Assembly (NCBI RefSeq): GCF_001514205.1
Contig: NZ_KQ948786.1
Coordinates: 1-64,000 of the forward strand
Source: Streptomyces griseoruber
GTDB lineage: Bacteria > Actinomycetota > Actinomycetes > Streptomycetales > Streptomycetaceae
Direction: 5' to 3'
DNA length: 64,000 bases
The position numbers and the translations under genes were made by a program. The notes under the pieces are model-generated. The model did not search any database. It worked only from the letters and a program-made list of their open reading frames with translations, and was not told the origin of the DNA. Shown here one piece after another: positions 1 to 8,188 of the stretch (within the stretch, counting starts at the first letter, position 1; each line of letters opens with the position of its first letter).

Positions 1-11
1 GGGTTCATTGC

Positions 12-656
12 ATGCGCTACGACCTGGTGATCTTCGACAACGATGGCGTCCTGGTGGACAGTGAGCCCATCTCCAACCGGCTGCTGGCCGCCTATCTCAC
101 CGAGCTCGGGTACCCCACCAGCTACGAGGACTCCATCCGGGACTACATGGGGTCGGCGATGCACCGGGTCCACGACCTGGTCGAGGCGCGGACGGGGCAG
201 CGGCTGCCGGCCGAGTTCGACGACGTCTTCCACCGGAGGGTGTTCGCGGCCTTCGAGCGGGAGTTGCAGGCCGTGGGCGGGGTCGTGGACGTCCTGGAGA
301 AGCTGGCGGCGGACGAGGTGCCGTACTGCGTGGCGTCCTCCGGTAGTCATGAGCGGATCCGGGTGGGGCATCGGACGACCGGGCTGGACCGGTGGTTCGA
401 CGAGGGGCGGATCTTCAGCTCGCAGGACGTGGGGAAGGGCAAGCCGGCGCCTGATCTGTTCCTGTACGCCGCCGAGCGGATGGGGGTGGCTGCGGGGCGG
501 TGTGTGGTCGTGGAGGACTCTCCGCTGGGAGTGCAGGCGGCGGTGGCGGCCGGGATGGACGTGCTCGGGTTCACCGCGATGACCCCGGCCGCGAAGCTCG
601 CCGGTGCCACGCAACTCTTCTCCGGCATGGGGGAGTTGGCGGGGCTGCTGGCCTGA
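12..656 (+). CDS. HAD-superfamily hydrolase, beta-phosphoglucomutase/GPP-like
   Basis: A 214-residue cytosolic HAD phosphohydrolase of subclass IA. Motif I is FDNDGV with nucleophile D9 and acid D11, motif II is the SSGS stretch near residue 109, motif III lysine lies in GKGKPAPD (about residue 142-144), and motif IV is VVVEDSPLG with E168/D169. The cap domain occupies roughly residues 15-85, as in enzymes that remove or move phosphate on small sugars or glycerol phosphate. Length is normal for the family. The substrate cannot be told from sequence. The gene starts at the first ATG, 12 bases into the window, so its promoter is not visible. Confidence 0.88.
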   Translation: MRYDLVIFDNDGVLVDSEPISNRLLAAYLTELGYPTSYEDSIRDYMGSAMHRVHDLVEARTGQRLPAEFDDVFHRRVFAAFERELQAVGGVVDVLEKLAADEVPYCVASSGSHERIRVGHRTTGLDRWFDEGRIFSSQDVGKGKPAPDLFLYAAERMGVAAGRCVVVEDSPLGVQAAVAAGMDVLGFTAMTPAAKLAGATQLFSGMGELAGLLA

Positions 657-725
657 CATTTGTCATGCCGAGTTGCTTACGATCGTTTCTACTGGTGGAC
701 CCCTGCCCGCGGCGAAGCTGAGGGC

Positions 726-1493
726 ATGACGACGAACACGGTTGCCCAGGGTCGGAAGAAGACGAACGCGTTCGCGCCGCTCCTCATGGACGTGGCGGTG
801 CCGATCGGGTCGTACTACCTGTTCAAGAGCGCGTTCGGGATGAGCACGTTCGCGGCGCTCGCCTGGAGCAGCGTCGGGCCGGCGGTCCGGACGGTGTGGA
901 GCGTGGTCAAGGAGCGCAAGGCCAACGGGCTCGCCGGGCTGATCCTGGTGGTGAACGTGGTCGGGCTGCTGCTCAGCTTCGTCGCCGGCGACCCGCGGCT
1001 GATGCTCGCCAAGGACAGCGCGGTCAGCAGCACGGTCGGCATCGGGATCCTCGTGTCCGTGTGGCTGGGGAGGCCGATGATGACCGCCGGGCTCAAGCCG
1101 TTCCTGGTGAAGGGGAAGGCCGACCGTGAGGCCGCCTGGGAGCGGCTGCTGTCGGGCGGGTCGGTGCGCTCTGCGGCCTTCCTGCGGGCCGAGCGGGTCT
1201 ACTCGGTGGTCTGGGGCGTCGTCCTGCTGGCGGAGTGCGTGGTGCGGCTCGTGGGGGCTTACACGGTGCCCGTGGACACGATGGTGTGGCTGGGGTCCGT
1301 GGTGATGGTCGTGGCGATCGGGACCGGGGTCGTGGTGAGCGGCGGGCTGGCGGCCGGGCCGATGGTGGGGATGATCGGTGCGGAGACCGGCGCGGAGACC
1401 GGCGCGGAGGGCACCGCCGAGGGTGGCGGTGAGCGTGAGGTGGAGGGGCACGGTCGGGGGCAGGGGATGCCGGCTCTGGTCGCCGCGAAGTAA
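726..1493 (+). CDS. VC0807-family integral membrane protein
   Basis: A 255-residue protein with about six hydrophobic segments (roughly 13-35, 36-58, 66-86, 97-114, 157-180 and 184-217), matching the VC0807-type membrane proteins common in actinomycetes; their function is not known. The C-terminal tail is short, charged and repetitive (GAETGAETGAEG), encoded by a tandemly repeated GCGGAGACCGGC unit. I take the ATG at 726 because the protein family begins near this residue; the open frame extends upstream to 660 but that part has no membrane or family character. It stands alone between the HAD gene and an MFS transporter. Confidence 0.75.
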   Translation: MTTNTVAQGRKKTNAFAPLLMDVAVPIGSYYLFKSAFGMSTFAALAWSSVGPAVRTVWSVVKERKANGLAGLILVVNVVGLLLSFVAGDPRLMLAKDSAVSSTVGIGILVSVWLGRPMMTAGLKPFLVKGKADREAAWERLLSGGSVRSAAFLRAERVYSVVWGVVLLAECVVRLVGAYTVPVDTMVWLGSVVMVVAIGTGVVVSGGLAAGPMVGMIGAETGAETGAEGTAEGGGEREVEGHGRGQGMPALVAAK

Positions 1494-1559
1494 AGCTGAG
1501 GGAAATTCATCTTTGGCTGGATCTACCCACGAGTACGCCGGGGCCCTACGCTCGCCGCC

Positions 1560-2786
1560 ATGACAGAAGTGCTGCGGCGCGGTAGGGCCTCTTTGGCGTT
1601 CAGCTTCTTTGCGCAGGGGGCCGCGTTCGCTCTGCTCGTGACCCGGATTCCGGCGATCCAGGACCGGTACGGCGTCTCGGACGCGCAGCTGCCGATCTTC
1701 CTCGCCGCGGTGCCCGTGCTGGCCGGGGTCGGGAGCGTGACGACCGAGCAGCTGGTGAAGCGGATACCCGCCAGCCGGCTGCTGCGCTGGTCCCAGCCAG
1801 TGGTGCTGCTGGCGCTGGTCGGGGTGGGGTCGGGGGACGCGATGGCCGCCCTGGCGCTCTCGCTGGCCGTCTTCGGGCTCGCGGTGGGGGCGCTCGACGC
1901 CTCGATGAACATGCTCGGGGTGAGCCTCCAGCGGACGTACGGGCGCAGCATCATGCTGAGCTTCCACGCGGCGTACAGCCTCGGTGGGATCGTGGGGGCC
2001 TCGCTGGCGTGGGCGGGGGCGCACTGGCATCTCGCGCTGTGGCTGTCGTACCTGCCGGTGGTGGCGGTGCTGCTGCCGGCGGCGCTGGTGGCCAGTCGGT
2101 GGTACGTCGACGGGGACGCGGGGAGTGGGGCCGGGGTCGTCGAGGACGAGAAGGCCCGGGACGGTGGGGGTGTCGTCTTCAAGCTGCTGCTGCCCTTGTG
2201 CCTGGTGATGTCCTTCGCCTACATCGGGGACTCGACCGTCTCCAACTGGAGTGCGAAGTATCTGCAGGACGTGCTGGGGAGCTCGGAGCAGCTCGCGACC
2301 GTGCCGTACAACGTGTACATGGTGACCACGCTGGTCGGGCGGGCCCTCGGGGACTTCGGGGTTCGGCGGTTCGGGGCGGCGGCCGTGGTGCGGCTGGGGG
2401 CGCTGGTGGCGGCGGCCGGGTTCGCGGTGGTGGCGGTGGCGCCGGGGGCCTGGGTGGGGATGGGCGGGTTCACGCTGGTGGGGCTGGGGCTGTGTGTGCT
2501 GGTGCCGCAGACCTTCGCGGCGGCGGGGCGGTTGTTCCCCGGGGCGTCGGATGCGGCCATCGCCCGGCTGAACGTCTTCAACTACGTCGGGTTCCTGGTG
2601 GGGTCGCCGTTGGTGGGGGCGTTGGGGGACGCGTGGAGCTATCGGGGGGCGATGGTGGTGCCGATGGTGTTGGTGCTGGTGACGTTGGTGTACGCCAGGT
2701 CGTTCGTCGCTCAACCGGACCGATACGGTGGCGGGCATGAGCGGCCGCGCACAGCTGATGTGGGACGAGGCAGTAACGGGCTATGA
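1560..2786 (+). CDS. MFS transporter (YbjJ-like)
   Basis: A 408-residue major facilitator protein with about twelve hydrophobic segments and a hydrophilic central linker near residues 180-200. The N-terminal half (ARLAF-type helix 1, then RIPAIQDRYG) and the HAAYSLGG segment recall the YbjJ-like branch of MFS. The substrate is unknown. Its 3' end overlaps the next gene (acuC-like) by about 50 bp in a different frame, suggesting translational coupling; the extra C-terminal tail after the last helix is polar and low in conservation, so the overlap may be a recent read-through extension of this protein. Confidence 0.85.
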   Translation: MTEVLRRGRASLAFSFFAQGAAFALLVTRIPAIQDRYGVSDAQLPIFLAAVPVLAGVGSVTTEQLVKRIPASRLLRWSQPVVLLALVGVGSGDAMAALALSLAVFGLAVGALDASMNMLGVSLQRTYGRSIMLSFHAAYSLGGIVGASLAWAGAHWHLALWLSYLPVVAVLLPAALVASRWYVDGDAGSGAGVVEDEKARDGGGVVFKLLLPLCLVMSFAYIGDSTVSNWSAKYLQDVLGSSEQLATVPYNVYMVTTLVGRALGDFGVRRFGAAAVVRLGALVAAAGFAVVAVAPGAWVGMGGFTLVGLGLCVLVPQTFAAAGRLFPGASDAAIARLNVFNYVGFLVGSPLVGALGDAWSYRGAMVVPMVLVLVTLVYARSFVAQPDRYGGGHERPRTADVGRGSNGL

Positions 2787-3909
2787 CTTCGGTCCGGACC
2801 ATCCGATGGATCCGGTACGGCTGGAGCTGACCCGGAACCTGGTGGGTGCCCTGGGGCTCGACCGGGAGCTGGCGGTCGTAGGGGCGAAGCCGGCCGGCGA
2901 GTCGACCTTGCGGCTGGTGCACCGGGAGGACTACGTCGAGGCCGTGAAGGCGGCTTCGGCGGATCCCGCGGCGGCGGATCAGGGGTACGGGCTGGGGACG
3001 ATGGACGATCCGGCGTTCCTGGGGATGCACGAGGTGTCGTCGGTCATCGCCGGGTTGTCGGTGGGGGCGGCGGAGGCGGTGTGGCGGGGGGACGCGCTGC
3101 ACGCGGTGAACTTCGCGGGTGGGCTGCATCACGCGATGCCGGGGGGTGCGTCGGGGTTCTGCATTTACAACGATGCATCGCTGGCGATCGCCCGGTTGCT
3201 GGAGTTGGGGGCCGAGCGGGTCGCGTACGTGGATGTGGACGTGCATCACGGGGACGGGGTGCAGGCCGCGTTCTGGGAGGATCCGCGGGTGCTGACGATC
3301 TCGTTGCACGAGCATCCCCGGACGTTGTTTCCGCAGACCGGGTGGCCGGAGGAGACCGGGGCGGGGGCCGGGGAGGGGTCGGCGGTGAACGTGGCGTTGC
3401 CGGCGGGGACCGGGGATGCGGGGTGGTTGCGGGCGTTCCACGCGGTGGTGCCGGAGCTGATCGCTGATTTCCGGCCGGATGTGCTGGTGACTCAGCACGG
3501 GGCCGATACGCATTTCGAGGATCCGTTGGCGCATTTGGCGGTGTCGCTGGATGCGCAGCGGGCCGTGCAGGTGGCTTGTCATGAGTTGGCTCATGAGTAC
3601 GCCGGGGGGAAGTGGGTCGCGTTGGGTGGGGGCGGTTACGCGGTGGTGGAGGTGGTGCCGCGGTCGTGGGCGCATCTGGTGGGGATCGTGGCGGGGAGGG
3701 AGGTGGCGCCGGAGACGGTGATTCCGGAGAGTTGGCGGGCGGAGGTGTTCGCTCGGACCCGGCAGTTGGCGCCGGTGCGGATGACTGATGGGCGGTGGCC
3801 GGTGGAGTGGGGCGTGTGGGAGGCGGGGTACGACCCTGCGGACCGGTTGGATCAGGCGGTGTTGGCTACGCGGCGGGCTGTTTTCCCGTTGCGGGGGTTG
3901 TTGGCGTAG
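2737..3909 (+). CDS. acuC: Acetoin utilization protein AcuC-type deacetylase
   Basis: A 390-residue class I/II-like histone deacetylase family enzyme, cytosolic, expected to remove acetyl groups from lysine (in Bacillus AcuC acts on acetyl-CoA synthetase). Visible family marks are the active-site histidine pair in GLHHAMP (H131/H132), the zinc ligands in DVDVHHGDG (D168, H170), and TQHGADTHFEDP, which supplies the third aspartate. The ATG at 2737 is preferred over a GTG at 2728; both lie within the end of the upstream MFS gene, so the two are probably co-transcribed. Third-position GC is somewhat lower here (many TTG leucine codons) than in neighbouring genes. Confidence 0.87.
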   Translation: MSGRAQLMWDEAVTGYDFGPDHPMDPVRLELTRNLVGALGLDRELAVVGAKPAGESTLRLVHREDYVEAVKAASADPAAADQGYGLGTMDDPAFLGMHEVSSVIAGLSVGAAEAVWRGDALHAVNFAGGLHHAMPGGASGFCIYNDASLAIARLLELGAERVAYVDVDVHHGDGVQAAFWEDPRVLTISLHEHPRTLFPQTGWPEETGAGAGEGSAVNVALPAGTGDAGWLRAFHAVVPELIADFRPDVLVTQHGADTHFEDPLAHLAVSLDAQRAVQVACHELAHEYAGGKWVALGGGGYAVVEVVPRSWAHLVGIVAGREVAPETVIPESWRAEVFARTRQLAPVRMTDGRWPVEWGVWEAGYDPADRLDQAVLATRRAVFPLRGLLA

Positions 3910-4060
3910 CGGTCTCGCCCACCCGCTCGCCCGTCTCGGTCGGTTGAGAGGTGCCCCGCTCTGCGGGGCTCCGCTCCTGTCCCTCCCCCCTTACGCCAAC
4001 CGTGCTCACTTCCCTCCGTTCGGGTCGTCGGGGAGGAGGGCGTGGGGGAGCATCGGGAGG

Positions 4061-4879
4061 GTGTTCAGGGATGTGGGTGGGATTCGGGGTTATCTCGTGG
4101 GGGTGGGGTTGGCGGGGGTGGTGGGGACCGCTCGGGAGGTGAGTCTGCGGAGGTATCGGGCGTTTGCCGCCCGCGATCCTCGGGTGTTGATCGGGGTGTG
4201 TCCCGAAGGGGATTGGGGGGTGGGGGAGTTGGTCGCGTTGATGGCGGCGAGGTGTGGGGTTTCGGACGATCCGCTGTGTGTTTCAGGGCAGGATGTGATT
4301 GATCCCGAGCGGACCGTTGCCGCGCTGGATGCCTTCGGGGAGCGGGTGGGGGCGGTTGCCCAGCGTGGTGGAAGCGTGTTGCTCGGGACCGGGCACCCGG
4401 ACCGGCTGCTGGGGTTCTACGCCGGGCTTGCGGACGCTTTGTCGGCGGTGGGATGTACTGTCCTCACCCCAGCGCAGGGTCGCTGTGTCGACATAACGAC
4501 CCGGTTCGGTCTACGTACCTGCCATCTCGACTACGTCGGAGGGGTTGGGGTCGTGCGGGAGTGCGGTGGTGAACGCGCCGGTTGTGCGACCCCCGTGCAC
4601 AGCCATTCCCCGCTGCCGGTTCGGGTGGCGCTCGGGGCGGCCGCCGAGGAGGGCGGGGGGCTGCCGGATCTTGTGATCGGGGACCATGGCTGGGTCTGCG
4701 GTGCAGGTCAGCTGGGGGTTGAGGCCATCGGGCTGGCTGATACCGATGACCCGGCGTTGTTCGTGGGGGAGGCGGAGGGGGCCGTATCCGTCGTCGTTCC
4801 ACTTGATGACGGCGTGCGGTCCGATTACTACCTGCCGCTGACCCGCTACGTACTCAATCGAGCGTGTCTGTCACAGTAG
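4061..4879 (+). CDS. Conserved Streptomyces phosphatase-like protein
   Basis: About 272 residues of a family conserved at this place in Streptomyces and usually labelled phosphatase. Recognisable stretches are DVIDPERTVAALDAF, a GTGHPDRLLGFYAGLA segment, DITTRFGLRT and the C-terminal block GDHGWVCGAGQLGVEAIGLADTDDP (quoted only in part here: DHGWVCGAGQ), followed by SDYYLPLTRYVLN. I know no catalytic assignment for these motifs. The start is uncertain: GTG 4061 is placed directly after GGGAGG, which is too close for a ribosome site, so GTG 4073 is a good alternative. The upstream 150 bp after the acuC-like gene are not coding. Confidence 0.7.
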   Translation: MFRDVGGIRGYLVGVGLAGVVGTAREVSLRRYRAFAARDPRVLIGVCPEGDWGVGELVALMAARCGVSDDPLCVSGQDVIDPERTVAALDAFGERVGAVAQRGGSVLLGTGHPDRLLGFYAGLADALSAVGCTVLTPAQGRCVDITTRFGLRTCHLDYVGGVGVVRECGGERAGCATPVHSHSPLPVRVALGAAAEEGGGLPDLVIGDHGWVCGAGQLGVEAIGLADTDDPALFVGEAEGAVSVVVPLDDGVRSDYYLPLTRYVLNRACLSQ

Positions 4880-5008
4880 GCCTGCGATGGGTGCACCTCT
4901 TCCCCACTCGCATCACCCGCCCCTACATTGGGGAGTGAGCACGCAACGACGAAGAGTCACCGGAAGGGGAAGCCGGTGGCCGTCGAGTGCGGAAGGTTCA
5001 GGTGTGTC

Positions 5009-5221
5009 ATGGCTGCAGCAGGCGAAAGGCCTCTGAACGAGGTTCAGTTCCTTACCGTGGCGGAAGTCGCCTCGGTGATGCGAGTGTCCAAGATGACCGT
5101 GTACCGGCTGGTGCACAGTGGTCATCTGCCCGCGATCCGGGTGGGGCGGTCCTTCCGCGTCCCCGAGCAAGCGGTCCACGAGTACCTCCGCGAGAGTTAT
5201 GTGGGGGTGGAAACCGCCTGA
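5009..5221 (+). CDS. Small excisionase/MerR-type helix-turn-helix DNA-binding protein
   Basis: A 70-residue protein made almost wholly of a winged helix-turn-helix of the excisionase/BldC-like type: FLTVAEVASVMRVSK is the first helix pair, MTVYRLVHSGHLPAIRVG the recognition helix and wing, and FRVPEQAVHEYL the closing helix. It should bind DNA in the cytosol; targets are unknown. ATG 5009 is chosen because the HTH starts 14 residues later; an upstream GTG/ATG frame to 4928 adds a basic, non-conserved extension. It sits just before the tiny ribosomal protein gene, an arrangement conserved in Streptomyces. BldC shares the fold but not the sequence at the termini. Confidence 0.85.
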   Translation: MAAAGERPLNEVQFLTVAEVASVMRVSKMTVYRLVHSGHLPAIRVGRSFRVPEQAVHEYLRESYVGVETA

Positions 5222-5387
5222 CGGACGGCGATCGTGGAGGGGGCCGGCACAGCGTACGGGTACCTCGGACCCCCTCCGGAGCCCTCGATTACGACCTCGG
5301 CGCTCGGGCGGGTAGGCTGGCCCCTCGTAGGTCGTATGGGCCCATGGCGCCCAAACACCGAGTGATGAGAAGTGAGCGAGGGTAGTC

Positions 5388-5486
5388 GTGGGCTCTGTTA
5401 TCAAGAAGCGGCGCAAGCGGATGGCCAAGAAGAAGCACCGCAAGCTGCTCAAGCGCACGCGCGTTCAGCGTCGTAACAAGAAGTAA
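5388..5486 (+). CDS. Small ribosomal protein bS22 (AURKAIP1/COX24 domain)
   Basis: A 32-residue, extremely basic protein starting at GTG: MGSVIKKRRKRMAKKKHRKL is the first part, followed by LKRTRVQRRNKK. More than half its residues are Lys or Arg. It matches the AURKAIP1/COX24 small-protein family, found in mycobacterial 30S structures as bS22. A purine-rich GAGGG lies about 5 bases before the GTG. It is followed by TAA and, about 50 bp on, a strong hairpin. Because it is only 99 bp it is easily missed by gene callers. Confidence 0.9.
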   Translation: MGSVIKKRRKRMAKKKHRKLLKRTRVQRRNKK

Positions 5487-5791
5487 GGCCTGTCCTTCAC
5501 TTCTTCGCGAGGCGCGAGCCGCGGAAGCGTGGTGTGGCCCCCAGTCGGTTCTGCCGGCGGGGGCCACTCGCATGTCCGGGTGGTGTGCGGTGGGCTGAAT
5601 GCCGTGCGTGTGTCTGGACGGGCGCAGAGCCCAGAGGCCTCGCTGATCTGGTCGTATGGCCGGTCCGGTCGTCACTTCGTGCATCGGGCGGTCATCACAG
5701 CGCAACATCGACCCGATAGGTTGGCCCGCACGCGGGGAACGCGGCAGGGTACGAGCAGTGCATCAGTGCGGACGAGAGGAAGGCGCTGGTC
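5487..5791 (+). other. Intergenic region between bS22 and the SDR gene
   Basis: About 305 bp without a supported gene. It holds the hairpin at 5534-5567 and, near the right end, the purine-rich ribosome site GAGGAAGG (about 5775-5782) of the downstream TTG-started gene. No family match was seen in the short open frames crossing it. Confidence 0.6.
5534..5567 (+). terminator. Hairpin terminator after bS22
   Basis: Perfect 9-bp arms GTGGCCCCC (5534-5542) and GGGGGCCAC (5559-5567) enclose a 16-nt loop. There is no U-tract, as is usual in Streptomyces. The place, 48 bp after the bS22 stop, fits a terminator. Confidence 0.55.
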
Positions 5792-6883
5792 TTGGGGAAG
5801 GTCGTGCTCGTCACCGGAGTGGCCCGCCAGCTGGGGGGCCGGTTCGTCCGACGGATTCAGCGTGACCCGGACGTCGAGCGGGTCGTCGGGGTGGACGCCG
5901 TGCGGCCGGAGCATCATCTGGGCGGTGCCGAGTTCGTCCAGGCCGACATCCGGCAGTCCACCATCGCGCGGGTGCTGGCCGAGACCGGCGCCGACACCGT
6001 CGTCCACCTCGATGTGACGGCGACCGCGCTGGGCAGCGGCAGCCGGACCACGGTCAAGGAGACCAACGTCATCGGGACCATGCAGCTGCTCGGCGCCTGT
6101 CAGAAGTCGCCCACGGTCAAGCGGCTGGTGGTCAAGTCCAGCACGAACGTGTACGGGTCCGCGCCCCGGGATCCCGCTGTCTTCACCGAGACGACCTCCG
6201 CCAAGTCCTTGCCCAGTGGTGGGTTCGCCAAGGACACCGTCGAGGTCGAGGGGTATGTGCGCGGGTTCGCGCGGCGGCGGCCCGATGTCGCCGTGTGCGT
6301 GCTGCGGTTCGCGAACATCCTGGGGCCGACCGCCGAGACCCCGCTCGCCTCGTACTTCGCGCTGCCCGTGCTGCCGACCGTGTTCGGCTACGACCCGCGG
6401 CTGCAGTTCGTGCACGAGGACGATGTGATCGAGGTGCTGCGGATCGCCTCGCACGAGCCGGCGCGGGGCACGCTCAACAGCGGGACCTTCAACATCGCCG
6501 GGGACGGGGTGCTGCTGCTGTCGCAGTGCTCGCGGCGGCTCGGGCGGCCCACCGTGCCGCTGCTGCTGCCGGCCGTCACCTGGGCGGGGTCGCTGGTGCG
6601 GACGCTGGGGATGACGGACTTCTCGCCCGAGCAGATCCGGCTGCTGACCCATGGGCGGGTCGTGTCGACCACGCAGATGCGCGAGACGCTCGGTTTCGAC
6701 CCGCGGTACACCACGGCGGAGACGTTCGCGGACTTCGCACGCAGCCACGGGCCCGGGCTGCTGCCGCCCGAGGCCGTCGCGCGGGCCGTCGAGCGGGTCG
6801 GTGCGCTGCCGCTCGCCCGCAGCGGCCCCGGCAGCGCCCCCGGCCCCTCCGTGGTCCACCCCCCGACGCCGAGCGCCAACTGA
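5792..6883 (+). CDS. NAD-dependent epimerase/dehydratase (extended SDR)
   Basis: A 363-residue extended short-chain dehydrogenase/reductase. The N-terminal Rossmann entry is KVVLVTGVARQLGGRFV, followed by an acidic VVGVDA that should bind the adenosine ribose. The region where the catalytic YxxxK is expected reads GGFAKDTVEVEG, with Phe where Tyr usually stands, so activity of the usual epimerase type is doubtful. Start is TTG 5792, supported by GAGGAAGG nine bases upstream and by the SDR motif beginning at residue 3. The next gene, an acyltransferase, follows after 14 bp, so the pair is an operon and a lipid- or envelope-related job is possible. Confidence 0.82.
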   Translation: MGKVVLVTGVARQLGGRFVRRIQRDPDVERVVGVDAVRPEHHLGGAEFVQADIRQSTIARVLAETGADTVVHLDVTATALGSGSRTTVKETNVIGTMQLLGACQKSPTVKRLVVKSSTNVYGSAPRDPAVFTETTSAKSLPSGGFAKDTVEVEGYVRGFARRRPDVAVCVLRFANILGPTAETPLASYFALPVLPTVFGYDPRLQFVHEDDVIEVLRIASHEPARGTLNSGTFNIAGDGVLLLSQCSRRLGRPTVPLLLPAVTWAGSLVRTLGMTDFSPEQIRLLTHGRVVSTTQMRETLGFDPRYTTAETFADFARSHGPGLLPPEAVARAVERVGALPLARSGPGSAPGPSVVHPPTPSAN

Positions 6884-6897
6884 GGAGCGCATCAACG

Positions 6898-7959
6898 ATG
6901 GCGGACGCCAAGGTCATTCCGTTCGACGACGACCGGACCCGCGGGGGCGCCTCGGCGCGGCCGGCGCGGCGCCGGAGCGTGGGGAGCCGACGCAAGAACG
7001 GCGAGCCCGCACCGGTCCGTGAGCTTGCCGAGGCCGGTGAGATCGGCGCGGTCCAGCCCCTGCCCACCAGGGCTGTTGAGCAGGATGATGTTCCTGTGAC
7101 GACGGATGCGCGGGACGAGGGGGGCCTGGAGCGGCGTATCGCGGGCGGGCTGTCCTTCCTGCGGCGCCGGCTCACGGGTGACTACGAGGTCGACGACTTC
7201 GGCTACGACGAGGAGCTCACCGACCAGGTCCTGATGTCGCTGCTGCGGCCGGTGTACGAGAAGTACTTCCGGGTCGAGGTCAAGGGCATCGAGAACATCC
7301 CGGCGGAGGGTGGGGCGCTGATCGTCGCCAACCACTCGGGGACGGTGCCGCTGGACGGTCTGATGATGCAGGTCGCCGTCCATGATCGGCATCCGGCGGG
7401 CCGGCATCTGCGGCTGCTCGCCGCCGATCTGGTGTTCGTGCTGCCGGTCGTCAACGAGCTGGCGCGCAAGCTCGGGCACACTCTCGCCTGCTCGGAGGAC
7501 GCCGAGCGGCTGCTCGGGGCGGGGGAGCTGGTCGGGGTGATGCCGGAGGGCTTCAAGGGCATCGGCAAGCCCTTCAGCGAGCGCTACAAGCTCCAGCGGT
7601 TCGGCCGGGGCGGCTTCGTCTCCACGGCGTTGCGACAGGGCGCGCCGATCATTCCCTGCTCGATCGTCGGGGCGGAGGAGATCTACCCGATGATCGGCAA
7701 CGCGAAGACGCTGGCGCGGGTGCTCGGGTTCCCGTACTTCCCGCTGACGCCGACCTTCCCCTGGCTCGGTCCGCTGGGGGCGGTGCCGTTGCCGACGAAG
7801 TGGACGATCCAGTTCGGGGAGCCGATCCCGACGGACGGCTATCCGCCGGAGGCGGCGGAGGACCCGATGCTGATGTTCAACCTGACCGACCAGGTACGCG
7901 AACAGATCCAGCACACGCTGTACAAGCTGTTGGTGCAGCGGCGGTCGGTGTTCTTCTGA
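6898..7959 (+). CDS. Lysophospholipid acyltransferase family protein
   Basis: A 353-residue PlsC-superfamily acyltransferase. A disordered, charged N-terminal region (about 1-90) precedes the catalytic domain. The acceptor motif is NHSGTVPLDG, which has six rather than the usual four residues between His and Asp; the second block is VMPEGFKGIGKPF and a third is PIIPCSIVGAEE. It should acylate a glycerophospholipid or related acceptor at the inner face of the membrane. It is 14 bp downstream of the SDR gene, with GAGGAG in front of the ATG. It ends against rsbN, from which it is separated by a hairpin at 8146-8180. Confidence 0.85.
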   Translation: MADAKVIPFDDDRTRGGASARPARRRSVGSRRKNGEPAPVRELAEAGEIGAVQPLPTRAVEQDDVPVTTDARDEGGLERRIAGGLSFLRRRLTGDYEVDDFGYDEELTDQVLMSLLRPVYEKYFRVEVKGIENIPAEGGALIVANHSGTVPLDGLMMQVAVHDRHPAGRHLRLLAADLVFVLPVVNELARKLGHTLACSEDAERLLGAGELVGVMPEGFKGIGKPFSERYKLQRFGRGGFVSTALRQGAPIIPCSIVGAEEIYPMIGNAKTLARVLGFPYFPLTPTFPWLGPLGAVPLPTKWTIQFGEPIPTDGYPPEAAEDPMLMFNLTDQVREQIQHTLYKLLVQRRSVFF

Positions 7960-8098
7960 CGTGAGTGGGGCCGGTCACCGGTCGGGCGTGGTGCCGAGAG
8001 TCGGCGGTCGGAGTCCGGCGCGGCTGTTCGAAGCCTGCGAAGCGGTGCGAGAGCAGCAGACGCAGGGGCCAGGCTGCTGGTGCAGCGGCGGTCGGTGT
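7931..8098 (+). repeat. Duplicated 3' end of the acyltransferase gene
   Basis: The 21 bases at 7931-7951, which encode the last residues of the acyltransferase, recur exactly at 8078-8098, with weaker similarity over about 30 bp further upstream. The second copy is not coding. It looks like a partial tandem duplication that drifted. A further near-direct repeat of about 20 bp (GGGCCTTYGGGYGTACGGC) follows at about 8105-8146. Confidence 0.6.
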
Positions 8099-8145
8099 GC
8101 TGCTAGGGCCTTCGGGTGTACGGCCAGGGCCTTTGGGCGTACGGC

Positions 8146-8180
8146 GGTGGGGGCGTCCCTCTCTGAGGGGCGCCCCCACC
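8146..8180. terminator. Bidirectional hairpin between the acyltransferase and rsbN
   Basis: GGTGGGGGCG (8146-8155) pairs with CGCCCCCACC (8171-8180); inside, CCCTC and GAGGG continue the stem around a TCT loop. It lies between two convergent genes and ends 8 bp before the rsbN stop, so it can terminate both transcripts. Confidence 0.75.
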
Positions 8181-8188
8181 GGGTGTTT

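Noticed and set aside
663..2738. Long minus-strand frame opposite the VC0807 and MFS genes
   Set aside because: Low-complexity Arg/His/Pro composition, no ribosome site, and the plus-strand genes are well supported.
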